64,000 nt of DNA from Gerris lacustris (Eukaryota > Arthropoda > Insecta > Hemiptera > Gerridae). Position numbers and translations under genes: made by a program. The stretch covers positions 29,704,720 to 29,768,719 of the forward strand of contig OX578286.1 of assembly GCA_951217055.1 (NCBI GenBank), in the 5' to 3' direction. This document shows positions 47,060-58,067 of this stretch, one piece after another. The notes beneath the pieces were generated by a model. It searched no databases. It saw nothing but the letters and a program-made list of their open reading frames with translations, and was not told where the DNA came from. Within the stretch, counting starts at the first letter, position 1. Every line of letters starts with the position of its first letter.

Positions 47060-47935
47060 AGATAATTGGAAAATAGATAGATGAAAGCTTTATTTAAAAA
47101 TCAGTTAACATAGACTTACACCTTGTAAACTTGTTAGTTAAGAGTTTGAGCTGGGTTAGTGAATAGTTGTAAACTTCTTTTTAAGATCAGTTGACATAGA
47201 CTTACACCTTGTTAACTTGTTAGTTGAGAGTTTGATCTGGGATAGTGAATAGTTGTAAACTTCTTTTTAAGATCAGTTAACATAGACTTACACCTTGTTA
47301 ACTTGTTAGTTAAGAGTTTGAGCTGGGTTAGTGAATAGTTGTAAACTTCTTTTTAAGATCAGTTGACATAGACTTACACCTTGTTAACTTGTTAGTTGAG
47401 AGTTTGATCTGGGATAGTGAATAGTTGTAAACTTCTTTTTAAGATCAGTTGACATAGACTTACACCTTGTTAACTTGTTAGTTGAGAGTTTGATCTGGGA
47501 TAGTGAATAGTTGTAAACTTCTTTTTAAGATCAGTTGACATAGATTTACACCTTGTTAACTTGTTAGTTGAGAGTTTGAGCTGGGTTAATAAATAGTTGT
47601 AAACTTCTTCTTAAGATCAGTTAACATAGACTTACATCTTGTTAACATGTTAGTTGAGAGTTTGAGCTGGGTTAGTAAATAGTTGTAAACTTCGTTTTAG
47701 GATCAGTTGACATAGACTTACACCTTGTTAACTTGTTAGTTGAGAGTTTGATCTGGGTTAGTAAATAGTTGTAAACTTCTTATTAAGATCAGTTGACATA
47801 GACTTACACCTTGTTAACTTGTTAGTTGAGAGTTTGAGCTGGGTTAGTAAATAGTTGTAAACTTCTTATTATGATCAGTTTACATAGAATATTACATCTT
47901 GTTAAGTTGATACTGAATAGTTTGAACAGGATGAC
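47060..47935. repeat. 86-bp tandem repeat, ~10 copies
   Basis: CATAGACTTACACCTTG at 47109, 47195, 47281, 47367 and onward, with TTGTTAGTTGAGAGTTTGAT and GTGAATAGTTGTAAACTTC. Early units alternate TTAAGAGTTTGAGC and TTGAGAGTTTGATC. Confidence 0.95.
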
Positions 47936-48008
47936 AAAATATTTGTAAGCTTTCATTTAAGAATAGATAATATAGAATTAACTTGTTACTGGAAAGTTTT
48001 GCACTTCA

Positions 48009-48226
48009 TTAGATTGTTACTTCCCTTATAAATAAGCAGAGGGGAGTGACAATCTAAATAAGGTGTAAGGATTGTTCTTCTTTAGACTGTTACTCCCTTA
48101 TAAAAACAGAAGTGTGATATTCCTTTGTCCCAAAGTAAATTGGACTAAACATCCCTATGCTCCTAATAGTTATTTAGTCAAAGTCATTTATATTCTACAA
48201 AAATAGAGGGGAGTAACAATCCGAAG
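48009..48226. mobile_element. TIR element pair, same family as 17080-17299
   Basis: TTAGATTGTTACTTCCC / GGGGAGTGACAATCTAAA (48009-48057) and TTTAGACTGTTACTCCC ... GGGGAGTAACAATCCGAAG (48081-48226), the latter with ATAGTTATTTAGTCAAAGTC inside. It abuts the 86-bp array. Confidence 0.7.
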
Positions 48227-49009
48227 AAGTACCGAAAGTTTGAGCATGGTAATAGTGAAGATAAAGCTGTTTCTAAATTAGAGTTAACATGGATAGAAGA
48301 AGAGTTAACATAGAATATATTTTTATTATATACTTTTTTCAAGATATATAATTAATATAGAAAAAACCCTTTTTAAAAATTAAATTAGAACACTATTTAT
48401 TTATTTTTAATTTTTTTTTAGGAAAAAACTTTATTCACTTAAACTAAATATATTAAGAGGTAAAGTAAGTTAAAAGGATTAAATAAATTCATTTTTTATA
48501 CAAAAATAAAATAAATAAAAACATAGTTTTAATTACGAAAAAAAAGAACATATTAAATTACATCAAACATATCTTCATTAAAATTTCCGTCTCTGTTTGA
48601 TTACCTTTGGCATCTCGGTTAAATCAAATAACGTATAATAAGCAAGAGAGGTAAGTCATAAAGGGAAAACTAGCCTTACACTTTTCTACCAAGGTAATTC
48701 GTATAATTGAAAATCCTAGAATTGGAGGGGGAAAAGGCTAAGGAGAGGGGAGGAGAGGGAGGCTTATCATAATTAGCTGCAAAAATAGAAAAGCTACCTT
48801 GGTTCTCTAACTTTTAATCATTTTTACCTTTTTCTAAAACTTTTCTTTAGTTATTCTTAACTACTGTTAATTATGTTATGAATTATTACATTTTTTTTTT
48901 TTTTTTTTTCAAAATGTAATAATAAAGGATGGTTTATATCAAAGCTAATTAATTAATTTACGGAATATAATACATACCCAACAAACACACATATGTAATA
49001 GTACATTAT
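48227..49009. other. No gene seen
   Basis: AT-rich with A- and T-runs. Confidence 0.6.
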
Positions 49010-49570
49010 GCGTCGAGTGTGAAAAGTAGCATTTTGCATGCGAGTGTGGAGTTTGCACCCGAGCGACAGCGAGGGTAGTAAAACCACACGAGTAATCAAA
49101 AATGCCGTTTTCCCACGAGTTGCGTACCGTACTTTATCTACGATTGTTAGATTTAAATAATAAATACAGAAAAAAATAAACTTGCTGTATGTAAGTTCGT
49201 ATCTCTTCTCTTGATAAAGATGGCATTAATTCATTAGTTGCATTTTTTGCCGAATTAATTATTTCTGGAGGAGTATTATTCTCCACATTTTCGTCAAAGC
49301 CACTTGATTCATTCATTGATTTTCACTAAAAACTCGATATAAACAGTTACTTTAATGAAAGAATAGCAAATTAGTTTTGTTAAATGTAAACAAACTCGCT
49401 AATCGTGCGTAAAGCTGAAGAATTCCTCTTCTTTACCGCGCTAGCGTGGTAAAGAAGAGGAATTCTCCAGAACCATGAGACGCGCATGCGCAATGAATAC
49501 AAGTACGTAAATAATCACTTTCTACGCATCTAAACAGAGATATAATGTTTATATTTCGTATCAATCGTAG
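49010..49570 (-). mobile_element. Family G element, long copy (possible Crypton derivative)
   Basis: Read on the minus strand it runs from ATTGATACGAAATATAAAC through TAGATGCGTAGAAAGTGATT, GCGCATGCGC, a hairpin (CCTCTTCTTTACCACGC with its complement), an ORF start, and a 3' part containing CTCGCTGTCGCTCGGGTGC and TTTGCATGCGAGTG complements. Shorter copies of the same backbone are at 35775-35985 and 45347-45703. The ORF-bearing segment is present only here. Confidence 0.6.
49134..49316 (-). pseudogene. Possible N-terminus of a Crypton-type tyrosine recombinase protein
   Basis: A 60-aa frame reads MNESSGFDENVENNTPPEII, then NSAKNATNELMPSLSREEIR and TYIQQVYFF to a stop. The block A-x-x-A-x-x-E/L-L/M-P-S-x-S-R-E-x resembles, from memory, the start of insect proteins with a Crypton-like DNA-binding/recombinase domain (often annotated as zinc finger MYM-type). 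After SREE the expected pattern is lost and low-complexity sequence follows, so it is truncated. It starts right after a 5' leader shared by all copies of family G. The similarity is unaided recall and could be wrong. Confidence 0.35.
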
Positions 49571-51068
49571 ATAAAAAAATAAATCAAGTCTCGCGTAAAA
49601 AGTTGTGAGGTCATAGGTGTCATATCAAGATGTCAACTTGTGTTGTCATTGTCATTTAATGTAAATACACGAGTGCTTAATGAGTGTGTTATATTGAATC
49701 TTACAATTGGTGTAGCCAAGTTCCCCTCGTCCAAGTAAGTTCTACTAGGTCTGACTTATCCAGTACAAGTAAATGATGTGACTGTCTCCCCTCCCTATTC
49801 TTTGTCCCTTACAAACACAAAAATTTTCTTTTTTTTTCGAAGCTGCAAACTTAGAATCACAATACCCTAACTGGTCCGAACAACATATAAAAAAATATGA
49901 ACTACATCAATCATTCTTTGTGAATTTTATGTCTAATTGACTCGTCTATATTGTTTTATAAATATTTTATTTCAGAAAAATTGAAAAATAAAAATAAATA
50001 AATCGCAGTCTTCACAGAACGTACTGTTTTTACGAGGTGACAAAGCTGAAATTTGTGTATTTATATCCTTGCTCAAACTACAGACTATAGTCGGTTACCG
50101 GACTATAGTTATAGAACTAAATTCTGTTACCGGACTATAGTTAGTCCAACTGTATTTGAGTTTTTTTTTTTATTTCTTTATATTATATAAGAACAAGATA
50201 CATTAAAGAGTTAAGTGTTGGAAATAGAATTTGAAACTAGAAGTTTATTTTATCTCTTATCGCTCTACTATTCTGTGTTTTACTCAACCTATCCTTCTTC
50301 AGGAGAAAACGAGGAGGTGGGGGGGGTGAAAGAGGAGGGGATGGTCGTTGGTTCAATTTCCTCTTTACTCTAGTGTCTTTTCAACTAAAAGACTACATCC
50401 TTTTAGAACTTGCTTATTTCTTCTACTCGGTGAAAACATCCTTACAGGACCTTCCGATGCTTTTAAAGCCCCCCTAAGCATCAACCACTTCAGCACGCAC
50501 GTCTGCTCTCAAACTTCATTTCTAAAAACCATCTGAAACAAAAAAAATCCTTTAACAAAGTTTAAAAAAGAAAGTAAAATAATACAGACATCTTGAAAAT
50601 TACTTATAGATACCATCAAGTACGCACTTAAGTGTGATGATAAAATTTGACGAATTATGATAAAAACAATTCTGCAGCGTCAAATAATTAAGAGATATTA
50701 TTTTCTAAAGAGATAACAACAATGGAAAATTGTCTGTTAATTAGTGCACATAGCAGTAATTGGCTGTGCACATAGCTTCCTCACGAACTATTATAATTAG
50801 ACGAATGTTTACATGAGATTTGGATCTTTTTCGAATCCCAGTGTAGTCACACTTATTTTTATGCAATATAAAATTAGTAAAGATGGTTGAAATTAATTTA
50901 TAGGGGCATCAAGAGCAACTTTAAATAATCCCCTAAATTTCTTTAAAATTGGATAAGTACATTTAAAGATATAGGTATTAATAAAATAAATGTGGGCGCT
51001 TGCTACGAACTTCCCAATTAATTAAATCTTATATTATTCTTATATATTTTAATTTATCTTATATTTTT
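49571..51068. other. No supported gene
   Basis: GGACTATAGTTA/GGTTACCGGACTATAGT steps at 50088-50150 form a short repeat. A 62-codon frame at 50348-50536 is not supported by splice sites or similarity. Confidence 0.5.
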
Positions 51069-51596
51069 ACTTGCTCATATAAAGAGAAAGTATTGTGATG
51101 AAGCGAAAATTCGATTTTGTAATTTTAATGGATTTACACGTTTTGAGTCCCTGAGTCCAAAAAAGTGGATTTTAAAAAATGACTGTCAATTTTCTGTCTG
51201 TGCAGACACCTGAAGCCTAAACTACTGAGCCGATTTTGACGAAATTTGGCACACATGTTCAGAAAGATCATACCCCGAGGTGAAATCGAGAAATGAATTT
51301 TAGCTCCAAATTTAAGGGCACTTCCTCTCAATAAAACTCTGAAAAATCGTGAAAACAATTATTTGTCGAAAACGGTTCTGCCGATTTTAATTAAAAAATT
51401 CTAAAATGTAGTCCATATAAATATGAATCTAACGATGTAAGCCGTTTTCCCGGGAAAAACCTAGTTCCTGAGAAAATGGCTTTAAATGTGACGGAGAGAG
51501 GCCGGGTTCGAATATGCTGCTAGGAGAAGTTATTGTTCTGATACATTTTGATAAAAAGTTCCTACGAAAACTCGAAAACTAATAAATGGAATTAAA
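51069..51596 (+). mobile_element. Family A element, copy 5 (3'-truncated)
   Basis: Starts ACTTGCTCATATAAAGAGAA and follows the family to the tRNA-like GGGTTCGAATATGCTGC (51507-51523), then fades after AACTAATAAATGGAATT. The last ~40 bp including the right terminus are missing. Confidence 0.75.
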
Positions 51597-51693
51597 AAAA
51601 GTAAAATTCCTTTAATTTTATGTGAGGTGTTCTAGGTTCGATTCCCAGTGGAACCTCATTCACATGACAAGAGCTTAAAATAGACCAATTGGT

Positions 51694-52276
51694 GCCAATT
51701 GGTGTGGCACATAGCTTCCTCGCATCCTATCCACGTACTTTCTTGATTTTATGCCTTTACAAGCCATTATTGTCTAATTTGTTTAATTGTTTCCCCCGTT
51801 ATTTAAATCTGTCAAAATTGTTTTTATTTTTTACATGAATTAATGTATCAATTTGGTAAATTTAAAGAGCGTAGACGGTTGAAATTAATCTTGGGCTATC
51901 TCCAGGCTACTTTCGACAAACTATCAAAATTTCATAGAAATCAAATAAGTACTTTTGAAGATATAGGTGTAAATACATTTATGTTTGTGCGCATATGGAA
52001 GAGAACAAAATGAGCGCATAAGGTTGAAACTTATATGGGACCAACAATGGGCTAATTATGACCTACCATACAAATTTCAATAAAATAGTACGAGTAGTTA
52101 TTAAGATATGTTGGTTCGTAAAAATTGAGCGACTGACAGACACGAAACCAAAAATGTTCCTTGATGTCTGAAACGTTAATTAATGTCTTGGAATTTTTGA
52201 AATCGGAGACCTAAAAAATGTTCATTCTTCAGACCTTCACATAGCTTCCGTTACCTTCGAAAAGCTCGGAAGCAAT
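51694..52276 (+). mobile_element. Family B element, copy 3 (reference copy)
   Basis: CCAATTGGTGTGGCACATAG to CCGTTACCTTCGAAAAGCTC and GGAAGCAA. All internal blocks are present: GAGCGTAGACGGTTGAAATT, CTACTTTCGACAAACTATC, TGGGCTAATTATGACCTACC. About 583 bp, no ORF. Confidence 0.8.
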
Positions 52277-52844
52277 AACACGATTTACCCTCCTTAACCT
52301 TCTTAAACTACGTGAAACGAGATAATGCAAAATATTAATTTTTATCCGAGAAATTTACTGTTAAAAGATAGTTAAAATATACGTAACTAATAACTGTTAT
52401 ATTCAATCAATTCTTATTTTGAGAATGAAAATTAGTTCGTAAAACATTTTTCAAAAAACCACTGAAGGTAAATGTAACTCAGTGAATTTGTAGGTATAAT
52501 AAATAAAAATAAAGTTTTTCCCCTCTCAAATTGATTTAAAACCAGCTGACAGACAAATAGCTGATACAAGGCAAGATACTGACAGCTTTTCTAATAAACT
52601 CTAATAAATTTATTACCTTTTTCCATATAATGGCTTTAACTCACTACATTATCATCAACCTCCCCCCTTGATACATTATTATCAAGATACATTAAATAAA
52701 TAAACTAAAAATTATATGAATTACTATAAAATATCATAAATCAGAAGTAATACACTTTAAAAAATCAATGCAGTGATTATAGAGTGGCATGCAAACCCCG
52801 TGTCATGCATTACGTGTAAAGAGTTTACACACCAATACAAATAC
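52277..52844. other. No gene seen
   Basis: AT-rich sequence only. Confidence 0.6.
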
Positions 52845-52915
52845 TCTGCCAATTAGTGTGGCACATAGCTTCTTTGATTTTATGATTTTACATGCTATTA
52901 CTGTCCAATTTATTT
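52845..52915 (+). mobile_element. Family B 5' end fragment
   Basis: CTGCCAATTAGTGTGGCACA, then GATTTTATGATTTTACATGC. A family D element follows immediately. Similar end fragments lie at 6770-6805, 36480-36515, 50752-50795 and 58825-58885. Confidence 0.7.
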
Positions 52916-52921
52916 AATTTT

Positions 52922-53691
52922 GGAACGAAGTTCCTTATGTCACGTTCTGGAGCCCGGGAGTGAATCCGAAAAATACGACCAAAATCACCGTCACAAAATA
53001 ACCGTCACAAAATCACCGTCACGCAAAATCCGTCACGAAATCTACAGATGACGATTACTTGAGTAAAAGATCACCGAGTTAGATGAAAATTGGTACACAT
53101 GTTCATTTTACCAACGCCCAGGCTAAGTTCGTCGGAAAACGTTACCCGCCCAAGCGTTCACGCGCAACGCTCGCGTAAACGAAAGCTTTAAAAGACGGGA
53201 AAAAGTGTTATTAAGGAAGCCTGTTACTTGACTTGTTTTGATTATTTTTGTTATATATGTCAAAAATGTCACTTTGTTTTGAAAATAAATAAAATATAAT
53301 CATGTAAAATTTCACCCTGATACAAGCAGAAGCTGTACAGTAGGGAAGAGATATATTTTATAATATTTTAAATTAATTGGCCGGATAGGTTGAAAACAGT
53401 CCTATTTCAATCCAAACTCCTTTAACAAACATACTCTTTCACTATAAACTCATCATGATCAACTTTTTTCTTATATTCATTATATATTTATAGTAAGACG
53501 CTTGCTTTAATTATACAAATAATGATTTTCTTTTAATTTTGCCTTAACTCTGCTAGGTACAAACAGTTCGTTACTTTTAATTTTGTCTCTTTTTGTAATT
53601 CCGCCAAGTATAAGTAGTTAGCAATGTATACGTACTTAGCAGTGTGATTTTATAATTTATATCTAATGAAAAATGTAAGGAACTTCGTTCC
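52922..53691 (-). mobile_element. Family D element, copy 3 (both ends present)
   Basis: Bounded by GGAACGAAGTTCCTTA (52922) and TAAGGAACTTCGTTCC (ending 53691), inverted termini that are themselves palindromic. Body contains repeated AAAATCACCGTCACAAAAT steps (52980-53040), CAAGCGTTCACGCGCAACG and no ORF. 770 bp. Confidence 0.75.
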
Positions 53692-53742
53692 TACCGGGTG
53701 TCCCGCGACACCACGCGTATTTTTTCCCCCTATTTTACCTTT

Positions 53743-54224
53743 CGAGCTTACCGAAGGTAACGGAAGAAGCTATGTGAATTGTTTAGGTCTCTGAATTCAA
53801 ATTTCCCAAGACAGAATTCCGTTTCAAACATTAGGGAACATTTTTGGTTCCATGTCTGTCTGTCGGTCGACAGAGCGACAGCTCAATTTTTGCGAACCAG
53901 CATATCATAAGAAGTATTATGTCCGATTTTTAAAAAAATATATGGTAGGTCATAATTAGCCCATTATTGGTCCATTATACGTTTTAACCATATGTGCTTA
54001 TTAGTTCCTCTTCCACATGCGCACAAACATATATTTATTTAAACCTATATCTTCAAAAGTACTTATCTGATTTTTATGAAATTTTGATGGCTCGAATGTC
54101 GACGTCGAATGAAGCCCACAGATAGCTCCTGATTCATTTAGTTATTTTACCCATTTTAGCTCCTTAATTTTTGCTAAATTGATAATTTAATGTAAAAAAT
54201 TAAAACAATTTTGACAGATTTAAA
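53743..54224 (-). mobile_element. Family B element, copy 4 (left arm of a head-to-head pair)
   Basis: GAGCTTACCGAAGGTAACGG, (GTCTGTC)n, TAGGTCATAATTAGCCCATT and AAACAATTTTGACAGATTTA. It lacks its outer 5' end and abuts copy 5 in opposite orientation. Confidence 0.75.
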
Positions 54225-54600
54225 ATATACTGCCAATTGGTGTGGCGCATACCTTTCTCGCATTCTATCACATACTTTATTGATTTTATGCTTTTACAAG
54301 CTATTATTGTCAAATTTGTTTAATTGTTTCCCCCGTTTATTAATCTGTTAAAACTGTTTTGATTTTTTACATAAATTAAAGTATAAATTTAGCAAAAGTT
54401 AAAGAGCGCAGACTGTTCAAATTAATCAGGTACTATCTGCGATCTTCTTTCGACAAACCATCCAAATTTCATAAAAATCAGATAATGAGTACGTTTGAAG
54501 ATATAGGTGTAAATAAATTTATGTTTGTGCGCATGTAGAAGAGAAACAAATGAGCGCAGAAGGTTGAAACTTATATGGGACCATTTTACCACCAAATAAA
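54225..54600 (+). mobile_element. Family B element, copy 5 (right arm, truncated)
   Basis: ACTGCCAATTGGTGTGGCGC, ATTGATTTTATGCTTTTACA, AAGTTAAAGAGCGCAGACTG to TGAAACTTATATGGGACC, then broken off. Confidence 0.75.
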
Positions 54601-54871
54601 GACCTTTTTTCACGAAATAAAGAATCAATTATGCAAAAGTTAAAGAGCCCAGATGGAAAAGATAAAGATTTACTTATACACAAAATTCTAGCTTGATGTT
54701 AGTCAGACACTTTTTTGCTCACATTGGTTCTTTTTAAATTTAAAATTAATTAAACATATAATTTAGTTTAATACTTTTTATTTCTTTTTACACAAATTTC
54801 TATAAATACAAAAAAAAAACTTTCAATATTACAACTAATAAAATCACAGTTCTTTTAACAAAACTAATTAA

Positions 54872-55100
54872 AGGCGGAAACACACTACCATCACGTCACA
54901 TGATGTGATATCACGTGAAAATAGTGTGCTGTGCTGATTTAGTAAGGTTTGTATACATTGTAGCTACACTATTATCACGTCACGAGATGGCACGTGATGT
55001 GATAATAGTGTAGCTGCAACGTATACAAACCTTACTAAATCAGCACCGCACACTTTTTTCACGTGATGTCACGTAACGTGATGGTATTGTGTTTCCGCCT
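54872..55100. mobile_element. Harbinger-like foldback MITE 2, TAA target duplication
   Basis: AGGCGGAAACACACTACCAT at the left, its near complement at the right, flanked by TAA (54869-54871 and 55101-55103). Almost the whole 229 bp is palindromic (TTAGTAAGGTTTGTATAC repeated inverted) with several CACGTGA/TCACGTG motifs. Confidence 0.85.
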
Positions 55101-55239
55101 TAAGCTGCTTGTTCAGTTAAGCTGCTGTAAGATCGGAAGCAAAACATGCTTTGATCATAATGGTTACTGAGTTTTTACAAGACACGTTATTAATCAGTGC
55201 GTGAGTGTGGATGGATCCCTAAAATTTGTTAAAATGTTT

Positions 55240-55601
55240 TTACCTCCAGCGGGGAGAAAAAGTGAACTTTCCTCCCTAGTTTAGAGGGAGGGAAGTTACT
55301 CATTGCACCCCGTCGGGTTAAACAGGGAGTAATGGAAAATAAGAATCATGAGAGTTCATGATTCTCTCCAGTGTTCCCCTTGATAAAGCACAAGTAAATA
55401 AGGTTGGTGCTAATACACATTTCATTTACAAACTTTTGTTTAATGTCGAAATCTATAATGTCATCTTCACACATGTCATGTAACCTCCACAACGGTTGCC
55501 ATAGTGATTCATCAGTAAAACAAACAAACAAGTTAAAAGTGGAAAAATAAGGGGTGCAATCACTTGCATTCCTCCCTTGGTGCGTAAATAACTATTCTAT
55601 T
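55240..55601. mobile_element. Family H repeat, left block
   Basis: CTCCAGCGGGGAGAAAAAGT, AGGGAGGGAAGTTACTCATT, AACAGGGAGTAATGG, later ATTCCTCCCTTGGTGCGTAA. A 60-codon minus frame at 55346-55531 lies inside it (see findings). Confidence 0.5.
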
Positions 55602-56139
55602 ACCTACAGGCGGGAGAAGAAGTTAACTTAACTGCCTGGTTTTTAGGGTGTTAAGTGTTTAACTGCCTGGTTGAGCCACAGGGAGTTATAGTAGGGAGTT
55701 ATGGTATAACTCCCTGTAAATTTAGTTCAAGCCAACTTAATTCTAGTAAAAGAACTGCGTTTGAACGGATTTTACGAAGATTTAAGTTGGCCACACTGTT
55801 TATTACAAACATGACTCGCAATTAGCTGTTTTTAAATATTTCTATGTATTTTTTTTTAAACGCTCCGTGTTTTGAGTAAATGTTCTATTAATTGTGTTGT
55901 TTTTAGTTAAATTTATTAGTTCTTTTTTTAAATTTGCTCGTTTTTATTTAAATATAAGTTAAGTAGGTTGAGAATTGTTAATATTATATCTAACTATTTG
56001 TTTTATTTTAAATAAATATACAAATATGGTTTTTTTTGTTGAATAAAATAATTTAAAATTAAAATCTTTCCATATTTTTTTTCTACAAACACCCTAAAAA
56101 CAAGGCAGTTAAGTTAACTTTTTCTCCCTTCTGGAGGCA
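55602..56139. mobile_element. Family I TIR element, 538 bp
   Basis: Left end ACCTACAGGCGGGAGAAGAA then GTTAACTTAACTGCCTGG; right end CCTTGTTTTTAGGGTG complement and AAGTTAACTTTTTCTCCCTT. About 50 bp of inverted similarity. Interior AT-rich with no ORF. Confidence 0.7.
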
Positions 56140-56245
56140 AAATCTTGTATGTACCTCGGAAGAAAAAAACCACTTGCACCTTCGCGATAATTAACTCCCT
56201 CGGATTCGCGGAGTGAACGTTATGGTTCCCTCGGCTTCGCCTCAG

Positions 56246-57151
56246 GGGGTGATGTCGAATTGGGCAAACGGTCTGTTAGGTTCGTAAAAACGACGGTTGA
56301 ATTGGGCCCATGTTCAGTTTGGAGGCAGGGTCGAATTGGGCCCATACCTCAACAATCATGATCTGCAAAATGGAATGCTCGCATCCACCTTAGTTTTAAA
56401 TTCATTCAAACATCTAAAATAGATGTTTGGTTACGGTCAGATGGTGCTCAAACTTCTATTTTAGACGATTTAAACTTCTTCTTTTTATATCAATTAAAAC
56501 AGTCGTGTAATAATATTTTATGTCATTGTCTATATTTACTAGATATTCTAAGTTCCTCTTGGAACAAAACACCACACTATTCTCCTCCCGTAAATTCAAT
56601 AACAACATTTCCTCACCCTGAGTCGTTTTTATAGGGATGCTGTCCTAAGTATCGTGGACGTCTGTGATACATCTAGGGAGAGGCGGCACTTTACTTCTGT
56701 TTGCGAGGTTTAGGTTCCTTCGTATCCGATCCATGTCGTCTGTTGTTACTTTACCACTGATAGTTTCTGGTGCAGAAACGATTTCTTTTTTTTTTTTTAT
56801 CATTTTTGCGGGTGGTTCAGTTAAAGTTTCTGTAGCCTTGCGCTTTACACTGTTCGAAATACAATGCCGATGAAGGTTCGGGCACGGTTCATGGTTATGC
56901 AACTAACCTCAAAGTTAAAATCAATAAAACTGTGATTAGGAATCAAAATCCTTCCGCTGGATTTTGATATCAAATGTTGCGTTGAAAAAGACATTGATCA
57001 CATTGCGTTATTGAGTACGATTATTCGTAAGTTTAAATAATAATTATACCTGTTGCCCGACTGACCAGGTGCCCAATTCAACTCCGACCCTTCGAGGGTT
57101 GACGGTAATCCGCCTAGCAATGTTTTGACCGTGGGCCCAGTTCGACCGTGT
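56246..57151 (-). mobile_element. Mutator-like (MULE) element, non-autonomous remnant
   Basis: The left end carries GTCGAATTGGGC and the right end GCCCAGTTCGAC, with looser similarity over about 35 bp. The flanking 9-mers TCGCCTCAG (56237-56245) and CCACCTCAG (57152-57160) look like a decayed 9-bp target duplication, which is the MULE class size. The interrupted host sequence is also found without the insert at 60768-60890 on the opposite strand, where GGCTTCGCCTCA runs straight into AGAACCAACTT. Inside is a fragment of a FLYWCH/MULE protein. Confidence 0.7.
56645..56902 (-). pseudogene. FLYWCH-type / MULE protein fragment (85 aa)
   Basis: The frame starts MHNHEPCPNLHRH: the HNH triplet resembles the last metal-binding residues of a FLYWCH zinc finger. 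A linker rich in lysine and proline follows (KRKATETLTEPPAKMI, KKKKEIVSAPETISGK), then DDMDRIRRNLNLANRSKVPPLPRCITDVHDT. This layout matches, from memory of the family, the region between a FLYWCH finger and a Mutator-like transposase domain in insect transposon proteins. It stops just where the transposase domain would begin. The upstream half of the zinc finger is absent; an AG before the HNH codons (TTGAGGTTAG) could be a former splice acceptor. It is flanked by MULE-like ends, which supports the call. Confidence 0.6.
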
Positions 57152-57310
57152 CCACCTCAGGAACCAACTTCATCGCACAGGGTCCAATCACTTACTTCAC
57201 TCCCTTGGTGCGTAAATAACTATTTTTTTTTATATTGGTACAAAGTCTATGTGCCAAATTTCAGCTCGACTGGATGATTGGAAGAAGGTTCCTTGCCCTC
57301 TATTTATATT

Positions 57311-57911
57311 AGGTTTTTATTAGCTTGCTTTCTTGTTTGTTTGTTTGTCCGGTACAAATCTGGCAATCGATTTCTAACTAACTTTCCTAATAGCTTGATA
57401 TTTGAAACTTTTAGCACAGCTCAGAACACGATGACAATGCATTATTTTAATACTTTTAGCCATCTTTCAGCAGAATTTAATTAGTTTTCTGCAAATTTTG
57501 CAGTACGGAAAGTTAGTTCGGAAAAAATCCGCAAGTTATTTCATTTGTTTTGCCATGTCCAATATTTACGCAATCTTCATTTTGAGGGGTCTCAAATTTG
57601 TGATAGATAAACATTGAATGACAGTAAAACAGGAAATATCGATTATATTATTTATATTATTTCAAATATTTCGAGGGCACGCTTTAGATTTGGTGTTGGG
57701 GAGATCCGTTGTTCAAAGATTTATCCTTTTATAGGTTTAAGATCAGCTCTCTAGATGGTTGTCATTTATGTGAAGTAAATAAATTCGGAACTATTTTTTT
57801 TTTTCACTAACATTATATATTATATAACAATAACAATTATATTATCAACATTACATACGATTCAACAGAAAATTTAAAAACGTAGTATATAAAAAGTTCT
57901 TTTTATCTTGT
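57311..57911 (-). mobile_element. Family C element, copy 4, next to guanylate kinase
   Basis: AGGTTTTTATTAGCTTGCTT to AAATTTAAAAACGTAGTAT, then the outer motif ATAAAAAGTTCTTTTTATC ending at 57911. The same outer motif returns inverted at 58773-58797, on the other side of the kinase gene. Confidence 0.8.
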
Positions 57912-58067
57912 AATTTTTTAAATTTGTTTTACGACCCAGCCTCAAACACACTCAATAAAATCGAAATTAATATAAAGGATTTAAAAATATTCAAATTAAA
58001 AAACAAAACTACAAATTCACTTATTTGAAAATAAAAATGCCCATTACAATTATAATTAAAGAACAGA

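Larger units (their letters stand above)
56150..57230. mobile_element. Family H repeat, right block, interrupted by the MULE
   Basis: CACTTGCACCTTCGCGATAA, TGGTTCCCTCGGCTTCGCCT, then the Mutator-like insertion, then GGAACCAACTTCATCGCAC and CTCCCTTGGTGCGTAAATAA. An uninterrupted relative lies at 60768-60890 on the other strand. Confidence 0.65.

Noticed and set aside
47060..47935. A CRISPR-like array
   Set aside because: Units are contiguous 86-bp tandem repeats with no unique spacers, in a eukaryotic setting.
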